Assembly (NCBI GenBank): GCA_025464695.1 | Contig: JAODNQ010000150.1 | Coordinates: 1-9,827 of the forward strand | Length of the DNA stretch: 9,827 bases | DNA from: Frankiales bacterium | GTDB taxonomy: Bacteria > Actinomycetota > Actinomycetes > Mycobacteriales > SCTD01 | Direction: 5' to 3' | Shown here: positions 1 through 5,882 of the stretch, in pieces | How positions within the stretch are numbered: the stretch's first letter is position 1 | Layout of the letters: the number at the start of each line of letters is the position of its first letter | Notes under the pieces: generated by a model | What the model was told of the DNA's origin: nothing | What the model saw: only the letters and a program-made list of their open reading frames with translations | The model's database searches: none | Position numbers and translations under genes: made by a program

Positions 1-1
1 C

Positions 2-466
2 GTGGCGGAGCTGCTGGCCGTCGCCTTCCCGAGCGGCTGGTCCCCGCGGGAGCGGCGGGGCGCGACCCTCGCGGAGCTGCACGCCCCGGTGGCCGACGGC
101 GCCCGGCTGCGGCGCGCCACGGCCGCCCTGTCCGAGGCGCTGCTTACCAGGGGCCCGTACGTGCAGCACGTCTGGGGGCTGGACCCGTCGGGGCGGCTGG
201 ACCGCGACCCGAGCGCGCCCGACGCGGAGCCCCCTTCGTGCCCGCCGCCGCAGGAGTGGTGGCTGCGGGTGGAGCGGCAGACGACCGTGCCCCTCGGGGA
301 CCGGGCCCTGTTCACGATCCGGCCGTACCTGCAGCCGCTGGCCGCTCTGGACGGCGGGCAGCGGGAGGTCCTGGCAGGGGCGCTCGCGTCGATGTCGCGG
401 GAGGCGGTCGCCTACAAGGGGCTGACCGGGGTGCGGGACGACCTCGTGGAGTGGCTGCGGTCGTGA
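2..466 (+). CDS. DUF3445 / heme-dependent oxidative N-demethylase-like protein, 3' part
   Basis: The reading frame is open from the window edge, so this is the C-terminal 154 residues of a longer protein; the GTG at position 2 is probably an internal valine and not the true start. Family signs are an early FPSGWSPRERRG segment followed by LHAPV, then WWLRVERQTTVPL and LFTIRPYLQPL, and near the end AYKGL. These resemble the conserved blocks of DUF3445, the family of the heme-dependent oxidative N-demethylase alpha subunit, which in characterised members removes methyl groups from secondary amines. The call is from recognised motifs, not a search. Substrate and heme binding in this protein are unproven, and the N-terminal half is outside the window. 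It converges on the next minus-strand gene and has no evident tie to the acetate genes further right. Confidence 0.8.
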   Translation: MAELLAVAFPSGWSPRERRGATLAELHAPVADGARLRRATAALSEALLTRGPYVQHVWGLDPSGRLDRDPSAPDAEPPSCPPPQEWWLRVERQTTVPLGDRALFTIRPYLQPLAALDGGQREVLAGALASMSREAVAYKGLTGVRDDLVEWLRS

Positions 467-477
467 GCCGGGGCGGG

Positions 478-537
478 CCGCCCTGGTCCCGCCCTGGTCC
501 CGCCCTGGTCGCGCCCTGGTCCCGCCCTGGTCCCGCC
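478..537. repeat. 11-bp tandem repeat, five copies
   Basis: The unit CCGCCCTGGTC occurs five times head to tail (478-488, 489-499, 500-510, 511-521, 522-532). The only difference is C to G at the first base of the fourth copy, and a partial sixth unit (CCGCC) follows. It starts 12 bases after the stop codon of the DUF3445 gene and lies between converging genes. Near-perfect copies suggest recent expansion by slippage. No function is evident. Confidence 0.9.
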
Positions 538-553
538 GATCTACCGCAGATCG
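537..553. terminator. small hairpin after the tandem repeat, possible terminator
   Basis: CGATCT and AGATCG form a perfect 6-bp stem around the 5-base loop ACCGC. It lies about 70 bases after the stop at 466 and has no T-run after it, so it is only a weak terminator candidate. The stem is less GC-rich than its surroundings. Confidence 0.3.
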
Positions 554-602
554 TCAGCGACACGCCGTACAGAGCGACAAGACGATGACGCTCGCCGGGC
601 GT

Positions 603-629
603 CGCGTCCGGGCGGGCGGGCGGGACGCG
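603..629. terminator. GC-rich hairpin between converging genes, possible terminator
   Basis: CGCGTCC (603-609) pairs perfectly with GGACGCG (623-629) around a 13-base G-rich loop. The place between two converging genes suits a terminator acting in either direction, but there is no T-run. The right arm overlaps the G-quadruplex motif, so the two folds would compete. Confidence 0.35.
610..624 (+). other. canonical G-quadruplex motif with one-base loops
   Basis: Four GGG runs are separated by single C bases (610-612, 614-616, 618-620, 622-624). Four G3 runs with 1-base loops is the arrangement expected to give the most stable quadruplexes. It lies in the spacer between converging genes and on the plus strand, so it would appear in RNA reading through from the DUF3445 gene. 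High G+C makes such runs commoner by chance. Confidence 0.6.
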
Positions 630-689
630 GGCGGACACAGGCAGGCAGGCGGACCGGCGCGGGCGGCCGGACCAGACCGCGCAGCCTCA

Positions 690-701
690 CTGACCGGTCA
701 G
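690..701. other. 12-bp perfect palindrome CTGACCGGTCAG
   Basis: CTGACCGGTCAG is its own reverse complement. Palindromes with a TGACC/GGTCA core are common operators of TetR-type repressors, but this one lies about 55 bases past the end of the minus-strand gene and no promoter is evident nearby, so an operator role is unsupported. The rest of 638-755 shows only GC-rich short repeats. Confidence 0.35.
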
Positions 702-755
702 CCGGACCGGCCAACGCAGCCGGACCGCCCGCCCTGCCCGCTCGCTCCGACTCCC

Positions 756-1634
756 CTACGCCGCCGGCGGCGCCTCGCGCAGGATCGCCTCGCAGACCGC
801 CGTCCCCTCGCGCGCTCCGAGCGAGACCGCCGACGCGCAGTGCCGGATCCAGCGGACCAGCCCCTCGCGCCCGCCCCCGATGTAGTCACGGGCGGCCTCC
901 TCGTAGTCGTGGTGCAGCTCGACGTGACCGACCTCGGGCGCCGACACCGCCTTGGGGTCGAGCCCCCGGTCGACCAGCACCAGCCGTGCAGCTGCCCGCG
1001 CGACCAGCCCGTCGGCGGACCCGAAGGCGCGCAGGGCCAGCAGCTCCCCGTGCACCACGGCGGACACGACGACGGCCGGCGCCTTCGTGGCGAGGACCAC
1101 GCGGGACAGGCCGTCCAGCCGGGCCGAGACCTCGAGCGGGTCGGGCGCCGAGCCGAGCTCCAGCGGGTCGTCGACGGCCTGGCCGACCGCGCGGGGGCGG
1201 CCGAGCACGTCGGGGTCCAGGCCCAGGTCCCCGGCGACGACGACGTGCATCCGGGCCAGCGCCTGGGCCGGGCTGCGCCGCCAGGCGGGCAGCACCTGCC
1301 CGAGGTCGGCGTGCAGGCGGACGGCGCCCTCCACCAACCGCGCCCCGCGCTCGTCCTTGGAGGCGAGCGTCACGGTCCCGCCCGCCAGCAGCTGCCCGCG
1401 CAGCCGCTCCAGCTCCATGCCGGCGCCCTCGAGCTGGGCCGACGCGCGGGCCCCGCGCAGCGCCGACTCCGCGGTCACCTCCGCGCTGCGACGCCGGAGC
1501 ACCCGGTGGCCGAGCAGCTTGTCCACGGCGGCACGCGCCTCGGCCACCGCCTCGGGGACGCCGGGCAGGTCGAGCAGCGGAGCGAGCGGATCACCTGCGG
1601 GCACCGCGGCGCCAGGGGACGGGGACACCGGCAC
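756..1634 (-). CDS. degenerate Fic-fold protein (predicted inactive)
   Basis: This 292-residue protein follows the Fic domain plan. The N-terminal part has SAQLEG at residues 65-70, matching the inhibitory helix motif (S/T)xxxE(G/N). Residues 126-148 resemble the Fic segment before the active site (LARMH, then LGRPR). The segment starting at H195 aligns without gaps to the active-site helix, but the expected HPFxDGNGRxxR reads R202-A-F-G-S-A-D-G-L-V-A-R213. The catalytic His is Arg, and the GNGR loop that binds the nucleotide is lost. The C-terminal part (DYEEAARDYIGGG, then LVRWIRHCASAV) fits the closing helices of the fold. AMP transfer is therefore unlikely; a binding or regulatory role is inferred. 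The GTG start at 1634 follows GAGGAGG by 11 bases; a second GTG lies two codons on. It is transcribed divergently from the histidine kinase. Confidence 0.75.
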   Translation of the reverse strand: MPVSPSPGAAVPAGDPLAPLLDLPGVPEAVAEARAAVDKLLGHRVLRRRSAEVTAESALRGARASAQLEGAGMELERLRGQLLAGGTVTLASKDERGARLVEGAVRLHADLGQVLPAWRRSPAQALARMHVVVAGDLGLDPDVLGRPRAVGQAVDDPLELGSAPDPLEVSARLDGLSRVVLATKAPAVVVSAVVHGELLALRAFGSADGLVARAAARLVLVDRGLDPKAVSAPEVGHVELHHDYEEAARDYIGGGREGLVRWIRHCASAVSLGAREGTAVCEAILREAPPAA

Positions 1635-1662
1635 ACGCTAGCGACCCTCCTCGGTCCGCACC

Positions 1663-1689
1663 GCGAGCTCGGCGAGCTCGGCGAGCTCG
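1663..1689. repeat. three tandem copies of GCGAGCTCG in a divergent promoter gap
   Basis: Three perfect 9-bp copies (1663-1671, 1672-1680, 1681-1689) each contain the palindrome GAGCTC. They fill much of the 70-bp gap between the Fic-like gene and the histidine kinase, which are transcribed away from each other. They could be slippage or clustered operator half-sites; the 9-bp period does not match one DNA turn. Confidence 0.75.
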
Positions 1690-1692
1690 GCG

Positions 1693-1698
1693 TACGGT
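1693..1698 (+). promoter_or_regulatory. possible -10 element for a leaderless histidine kinase transcript
   Basis: TACGGT fits the loose actinobacterial TAnnnT pattern and ends 6 bases before the GTG at 1705, so transcription could begin at the start codon itself. In keeping with this, no ribosome binding site is seen in front of 1705. No clear -35 element is visible. The call rests on one short motif. Confidence 0.35.
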
Positions 1699-1704
1699 CG
1701 CGCC

Positions 1705-2871
1705 GTGCTCGTCCTCGGGATGGTCGTCGGCGCCCTCGTCGCCGTCGTCGCCCTCCGCGGGGCCGCGCGGGTGCGCAGCCGACGCCCGTTCGGCAACGAG
1801 ACGCAGCGCGCCACGCACGCCGCCCTGCACGAGGTGTCGCTGGCGGCGCCGCACCTGCGCGCGGGGCTCACGGAGGACGCCGCCCTCAGGAGCGTCGCCC
1901 ACCTCCGGCCGCTCCTCGGCTCGCCCGCCGTCAGCCTGGTCGACGTCGACCGCCTGCTCGCCTGGCACGGCGAGGGCGAGCACCACGCCGACGGCTCGCA
2001 CGCCCTGGCCGCCACGGCCCTGAGCACCGGCCGGAGCAGCGTCGCCTCGACCACCTGCGCCGACCCCGACTGCCCCGTGCGGGCCGCCGTCGTCGCGCCG
2101 CTGCTCGTGGACGACCGCGTCGTCGGCGCGCTGACGGCGTACGCACCGAAGAGCAGCGCGAGCCTGGTCCGTGCCGTCGGCGAGGTCGCGCGGTGGGTGA
2201 GCAGCCAGCTCGAGCTGGCCGTCCTCGACGACAGCCGGTCGCGTCTGGCGCAGGCCCAGGTGCAGGCGCTGCGTGCCCAGATCAGCCCGCACTTCGTCTA
2301 CAACGCGCTGACCGCCATCGCCAGCTTCGTCCGCACCGACCCGCCCCGGGCCCGCGAGCTGCTGCTCGAGTTCGCCGACTTCACGCGCTACTCCAGCCGC
2401 ACCCACGGCGACTTCACCACGCTCGCGGAGGAGCTGCGCAGCATCGACCGCTACCTGCTGCTCGAGCGCGCCCGGTTCGGCGACCGGCTGCAGGTGACGC
2501 TCCAGGTGGCCCCCGAGGTGCTCGGCGTCGCCGTGCCCTACCTGTGCCTGCAGCCGCTCGTGGAGAACGCGGTCAAGCACGGGCTCGAGGAGGGCCGGGG
2601 CAGCGCGCACATCCGGGTGGTCGCCGAGGACGGCGGGGCCGAGTGCTGCATCAGCGTCGAGGACGACGGCGCGGGAGCGGACCCGGAGAAGGTGCGCGAA
2701 GCCCTGGCCGGCACCGGGGCGGGCGGGTCGATCGGCCTCGGCAACGTCGACGCCCGGCTGCGCGCTGTCTACGGCGACGACCACGGGCTCGTCGTCGAGA
2801 CCGCCCCCGGGGCCGGCACGAAGGTCAGCGTCCGGGTGCCCAAGTTCTCGACGTCGGCGCGGGCCTCGTGA
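1705..2871 (+). CDS. LytS/YpdA-family sensor histidine kinase
   Basis: This 388-residue protein is the sensor of a two-component pair. Residues 2-17 form one short hydrophobic helix, so it is likely anchored to the inner face of the membrane. Residues about 50-165 look like a GAF-type sensory domain; they hold H88, H93, H94, H99, C118 and C123. The His_kinase (PF06580) segment LRAQISPHFVYNAL places the phosphorylated histidine at H196. The ATPase domain has the N-box PLVENAVKHG (N288), EDDGAGAD and a GLGNVDARL G-box. Classical LytS proteins have a multi-helix 5TM-LYT sensor, which is absent. The GTG at 1705 is chosen because it precedes the membrane helix; ATG at 1720 is an alternative that would cut it. 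Its stop overlaps the regulator start (GTGA), so the two are translationally coupled. The signal is unknown; the neighbours suggest a short-chain acid or linked metabolic state. Confidence 0.92.
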   Translation: MLVLGMVVGALVAVVALRGAARVRSRRPFGNETQRATHAALHEVSLAAPHLRAGLTEDAALRSVAHLRPLLGSPAVSLVDVDRLLAWHGEGEHHADGSHALAATALSTGRSSVASTTCADPDCPVRAAVVAPLLVDDRVVGALTAYAPKSSASLVRAVGEVARWVSSQLELAVLDDSRSRLAQAQVQALRAQISPHFVYNALTAIASFVRTDPPRARELLLEFADFTRYSSRTHGDFTTLAEELRSIDRYLLLERARFGDRLQVTLQVAPEVLGVAVPYLCLQPLVENAVKHGLEEGRGSAHIRVVAEDGGAECCISVEDDGAGADPEKVREALAGTGAGGSIGLGNVDARLRAVYGDDHGLVVETAPGAGTKVSVRVPKFSTSARAS

Positions 2872-3599
2872 CCCTGCGGACGCTTGCCGTCGACGACGAG
2901 CCGCCGGCCCTCGACGAGCTCGCGTACCTGCTGCGCGAGGACCCCCGCGTCGGCGACGTCCGCACCGCGCCCGACGCCGTCACCGCGCTGCGCCTGCTCG
3001 AGCAGGCGGAGGTCGACGCCGTGTTCCTCGACATCCGCATGCCCGGGCTCGACGGCCTCGAGCTGGCCCGCGTCCTCAGCCGGTTCGCGTCGCCGCCCGC
3101 GCTGGTCTTCGTCACCGCCTTCGACGACGCCGCGGTGCCCGCCTTCGAGCTGCACGCCGTCGACTACCTGCTCAAGCCGCTGCGCGCCGACCGTCTCGCC
3201 GAGGCCGTCCGGCGGGTGGCGGAGAGCAGGGGGCCGGCGCCGGCACCGGCACCCGCGCCCGAGGAGTCGATCGCGGTCGAGCTGGGCGGCGTGACCCGCT
3301 GGGTGCAGGTCTCCGACGTGCGGTACGTCGAGGCGCAGGGCGACTACGCGCGGCTGCACACGGCCGACGGCAGCCACCTCGTGCGCGTCTCGCTGACGTC
3401 GCTCGAGGAGCGCTGGGCGCCGCTCGGGTTCCTGCGGGTGCACCGCAGCCACCTGGTCGCCGCCCGGCACATCAGCGAGCTGCGGGTCGAGCCGGGCGGT
3501 GGGCACGCCGTCCGGGTCGGCGACCTCGTGCTCCCGGTCAGCCGACGCCACAGCCGGCAGCTCAAGGACGCCCTGCTGCGCCGCGAGGGCGGACGGTGA
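2868..3599 (+). CDS. LytTR-family DNA-binding response regulator
   Basis: The 243-residue product has a receiver domain (about 1-120) and a LytTR DNA-binding domain (about 134-240), joined by an Ala-Pro linker (residues 123-131). Receiver residues are all present: acidic pair D9-D10, phosphoacceptor D55 in FLDIRMPGLDG, T83 and K103 in YLLKPL. In the LytTR part, VRYVEAQGDYARLHT and FLRVHRSHLVA are typical of the family. The GTG start at 2868 overlaps the kinase stop by 4 bases. The same frame is open far upstream to 585 but that stretch is shadow, not coding. LytTR proteins bind pairs of direct repeats about two turns apart; two such pairs lie in this window, before DUF485-actP and before acs. 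Those are the best candidate targets, by inference. The stop overlaps the next start (GTGA). Confidence 0.93.
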   Translation: MTLRTLAVDDEPPALDELAYLLREDPRVGDVRTAPDAVTALRLLEQAEVDAVFLDIRMPGLDGLELARVLSRFASPPALVFVTAFDDAAVPAFELHAVDYLLKPLRADRLAEAVRRVAESRGPAPAPAPAPEESIAVELGGVTRWVQVSDVRYVEAQGDYARLHTADGSHLVRVSLTSLEERWAPLGFLRVHRSHLVAARHISELRVEPGGGHAVRVGDLVLPVSRRHSRQLKDALLRREGGR

Positions 3600-3967
3600 C
3601 GACGCCGAAGCGGGTCCTCGTGACGGGGAGCCCGTCGCGCACGGTGCGGCGTCCGCCGGGGCGTCCCGGGGTGCGCGCGCTGGACGAGCAGGACGTCGTC
3701 GGCGAGCTGCTGGTGCGCTCGCTGGTGCGGGCGCAGCTCGGGCTCGCCCTGCGGACGGGCGCCGTCGTCGTGCTGCTCCTCGGCGGGCTGCCCCTGCTGT
3801 TCGCCGTCGCGCCGTCGACCCGCGACGCGACGGTGCTCGGCGCGCGCCTGCCCTGGCTGGTCCTCGGCGTGCTGGTCTACCCCGCGATGCTGCTCGTCGG
3901 CTGGGTGCACGTGCGGCTGGCGGAGCGCAACGAGCGCGACTTCGTGGAGCTCGTGGAGCGCTCGTGA
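3596..3967 (+). CDS. small two-helix membrane protein, symporter partner
   Basis: The 123-residue product has a basic, Pro/Arg-rich N-terminus (about 1-28), a conserved-looking stretch RALDEQDVVGELLVRSLVRA, then two membrane helices (about 53-72 and 80-102), ending in a charged tail LAERNERDFVELVERS. The start GTG overlaps the regulator stop by 4 bases. It occupies the same place relative to the first symporter as the DUF485 protein holds relative to ActP: a small two-helix protein directly before a sodium:solute symporter. It lacks the clear DUF485 signature, so I call it an analogue or distant relative. A role as accessory subunit or stability factor of the symporter is inferred from position only. 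Confidence 0.85.
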   Translation: MTTPKRVLVTGSPSRTVRRPPGRPGVRALDEQDVVGELLVRSLVRAQLGLALRTGAVVVLLLGGLPLLFAVAPSTRDATVLGARLPWLVLGVLVYPAMLLVGWVHVRLAERNERDFVELVERS

Positions 3968-4025
3968 GCGGAGCCTCTCGTCGCAGGAGCAGCGGTGCCG
4001 CGCGTCTGCAGAGCGGGCCGCAGCG

Positions 4026-5732
4026 GTGACCGGCGGCAGCCGCGAGCTCGACCTGCTCGCCGTCCTGCTCGTCGTCGTCGCGACCGTCGGCATCGGCACG
4101 TACGGCCTGCGCCTCGCCCGCACCACGAGCGACTTCCTCGTCGCCTCCCGGTCGGTCACCCCGCTGTGGGGCGCGAGCGCCATCGGCGGCGAGTACCTGT
4201 CGGCGGCGTCGTTCCTCGGCGTCGCGGGACTGGTGCTCGCGTACGGCGCGGACGCGCTCTGGTACCCGGTCGGGTTCGTCGCCGGGTACGTCGTGCTGCT
4301 GCTGCTGGTGGCCGCGCCGCTGCGCAGGTCGGGCGCCTACACCGTCCCCGACTTCACGGAGCTGCGGCTGGGCAGCCGCGGGCTGCGCCGGCTGTCGAGC
4401 CTGCTCGTCGTCGCCATCGGCTGGCTGTACCTGGTGCCGCAGCTGCAGGGTGCGGGCCTCGCCCTGCGCGCGACGACGGGAGCACCCGGCTGGGTCGGTG
4501 CGGTGCTCGTGGGCGCCGTCGTGACGGTGAACGTGGCGGGCGGCGGCATGCGCAGCGCGACGTTCGTGCAGGCGTTCCAGTACTGGCTGAAGCTGACCGC
4601 CATCACCGTGCCGGCCCTCGTGCTGCTGCTCGCCTGGCAGGGCGACGGCCGCCCCGACGTCGCGGGGCCGACGCCGCCGGTGTTCCCCGACCGGACCGTC
4701 GTGCAGGTCGACACCGGCGTGCGGGTGCTCGTGGAGGCCCCCGTCGCGGTCGAGGTGGACGGCGTCGCGCAGGTGCTGCAGCCCGGGCTGCGCACGCTGC
4801 GGTCGGGCAGCCGCGTCGTGTTCCCCGCGGGGGCGCGCGTCCCGCACGTGGAGGGGCTCGCCGCCACCGACGGTGCGCGCTGGGCCCGGCCGCTGTCGGG
4901 AGCGGGCGGCGCGGAGCACCCGCTCTACGCGACGTACGCGCTCGTGCTGGCGACGTTCCTCGGCACCATGGGGCTCCCCCACGTGCTCGTCCGCTTCTAC
5001 ACGAACCCCGACGGCGCAGCCGCCCGGCGCACCACGCTCGGGGTCCTCGCCCTGCTCGGCGCGTTCTACCTCGTGCCCACCGTCTACGCGGCGCTCGGCC
5101 GGCTGTACGCGCCCGAGGTGCTCGTCACCGGACGCACCGACGCCGTCGTCCTCGCCCTCCCGACGGCGGTCCTCGGCAGCGGCGTGGGCGGCGCCCTGCT
5201 CGAGGCCCTGCTCGTCGCCGGAGCCTTCGCGGCGTTCCTGTCGACGTCGTCGGGGCTGCTGGTGTCGACGGCCGGGGTGCTCGTGCAGGACGTCCTCGGC
5301 GGGACGGTGCGCGACTTCCGGCGCGCCGCCGTCGTCGCCGCCGTGGTGCCCCTGCTGCTGGCCCTGCCGGCGGTCGACCTGCCGGTGGCGCAGACCGTGG
5401 GGCTCGCCTTCGCCGTCGCGGCGTCGACGTTCTGCCCGCTGCTCGTCCTGGGCATCTGGTGGCGGGGCCTGACCGACCGGGGCGCGGCCGCGGGGCTGCT
5501 CGTGGGCGGCGGCCTGTCGACCGGCGCGGTCGTCGCGACCCTCGCGGGGGCGGCTCAGGACGGCTGGGCGGCAGCGCTCCTGGCGCAGCCCGCCGCCTGG
5601 ACCGTGCCCGCGGCGTTCGCCGTCATGGTGGGGGTCTCGCTGGCCACGCGGAGCCGCGTCCCGGCCGACGTCGGGCGCACCATGCTGCGGCTGCACGCGC
5701 CGGAGGCGCTCGGGCTGGACCGACGTGCCTGA
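4026..5732 (+). CDS. sodium:solute symporter (SSS/SLC5 family), ActP paralogue
   Basis: The 568-residue integral membrane protein has the SSS plan with about 13 helices. Landmarks shared with ActP further right are GGEYLSAASFLGVAG (E56-Y57; ActP has Asp at the Glu place), VAGGGMRSATFVQAFQYWLK, and TMGLPHVLVRFYT. Unlike ActP it carries a long hydrophilic insert (about residues 206-298) with alternating valines and turns (VVQVDTGVRVLVEAP, then VAVEVDGVAQVLQPG), which looks beta-rich and probably lies outside the membrane. The likely substrate is a monocarboxylate taken up with sodium, but identity is not readable. The GTG at 4026 is the only in-frame start before the first helix and has no good ribosome site; an AGGAG lies too far away, at 3985-3989. 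It is 58 bases after the small membrane protein gene and probably in its operon. Confidence 0.92.
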   Translation: MTGGSRELDLLAVLLVVVATVGIGTYGLRLARTTSDFLVASRSVTPLWGASAIGGEYLSAASFLGVAGLVLAYGADALWYPVGFVAGYVVLLLLVAAPLRRSGAYTVPDFTELRLGSRGLRRLSSLLVVAIGWLYLVPQLQGAGLALRATTGAPGWVGAVLVGAVVTVNVAGGGMRSATFVQAFQYWLKLTAITVPALVLLLAWQGDGRPDVAGPTPPVFPDRTVVQVDTGVRVLVEAPVAVEVDGVAQVLQPGLRTLRSGSRVVFPAGARVPHVEGLAATDGARWARPLSGAGGAEHPLYATYALVLATFLGTMGLPHVLVRFYTNPDGAAARRTTLGVLALLGAFYLVPTVYAALGRLYAPEVLVTGRTDAVVLALPTAVLGSGVGGALLEALLVAGAFAAFLSTSSGLLVSTAGVLVQDVLGGTVRDFRRAAVVAAVVPLLLALPAVDLPVAQTVGLAFAVAASTFCPLLVLGIWWRGLTDRGAAAGLLVGGGLSTGAVVATLAGAAQDGWAAALLAQPAAWTVPAAFAVMVGVSLATRSRVPADVGRTMLRLHAPEALGLDRRA

Positions 5733-5747
5733 GTGCCGGAGCGCCTG

Positions 5748-5777
5748 ACCGCTCGGCGACGCCAGCGCACCGCTCGT
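5748..5777 (+). promoter_or_regulatory. predicted LytTR regulator binding site before DUF485-actP
   Basis: Two 9-bp direct repeats, ACCGCTCGG (5748-5756) and ACCGCTCGT (5769-5777), are separated by 12 bp, so equivalent bases are 21 bp apart, two DNA turns. The published LytTR consensus is [TA][AC][CA]GTTN[AG][TG] with a 12- or 13-bp spacer; each repeat fits in 8 of 9 positions, failing only at the first T of GTT. Identity continues beyond the core, with CG following both repeats. The site is about 105 bases before the DUF485 start and matches an element before acs. Confidence 0.6.
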
Positions 5778-5780
5778 CGC

Positions 5781-5795
5781 ACGGGGACACCCCGT
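5781..5795. other. short hairpin or inverted repeat after the LytTR-like site
   Basis: ACGGGG and CCCCGT pair perfectly around a 3-base loop (ACA), 49 bases after the first symporter stop. There is no T-run. It could be a weak terminator separating the two symporter units or an operator. A 10-bp palindrome CCGTCGACGG follows at 5807-5816. Confidence 0.3.
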
Positions 5796-5845
5796 CGCCG
5801 CACCACCCGTCGACGGTGCTTCCCTCCGGTGCCGCGGGTGGTCAG

Positions 5846-5861
5846 GGTGAGCCCCGTCACA
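5846..5861. promoter_or_regulatory. CRP/GlxR-like operator before DUF485-actP
   Basis: GTGAGCCCCGTCAC (5847-5860) is GTGA-N6-TCAC, a perfect pair of CRP half-sites; the flanks are G on the left and A on the right, so 9 of 10 positions fit TGTGA-N6-TCACA. In Escherichia coli the acs-yjcH-actP operon is activated by CRP, and GlxR/Crp proteins with this motif are widespread in actinobacteria. The centre is 29.5 bp before the start codon, which is close for activation, so repression or a displaced promoter is possible. Confidence 0.55.
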
Positions 5862-5882
5862 CCCCGGCTACCGAGGAGCACC

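Noticed and set aside
238..588. Overlapping plus-strand frame of 116 codons at the left edge
   Set aside because: It is a shadow of the DUF3445 gene, running into the 11-bp tandem repeat; it has no recognisable content.
585..2867. Upstream extension of the response regulator frame, which would give a 1004-residue protein
   Set aside because: The stretch is antisense to the Fic-like gene and out of frame with the kinase, and is Arg/Pro/Gly rich without domains. The regulator begins at the GTG at 2868.
3957..3984. Partial copies of the LytTR-like repeat before the first symporter (AGCGCTCGT and GCCTCTCGT)
   Set aside because: They are only 16 bp apart, fit the consensus poorly and one lies inside the small membrane protein gene; no better than chance in this composition.
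2769..5696. Very long open frame on the minus strand (975 codons), antisense to the kinase, regulator and first symporter
   Set aside because: Its product is low-complexity (Arg, Gly, Ala, His, Gln rich) and matches no family, while the plus strand there encodes recognisable proteins. It is the usual shadow frame of GC-rich codon use. The same holds for the long minus-strand frames at 1591-2784, 6251-7828 and 7791-9668.
5733..5882. N-terminal extension of the DUF485 gene from GTG 5733
   Set aside because: The extension is Arg/Thr/Pro rich, has no family match, and would cover the LytTR-like and CRP-like elements; GAGGAG precedes GTG 5883 and the family domain begins just after it.
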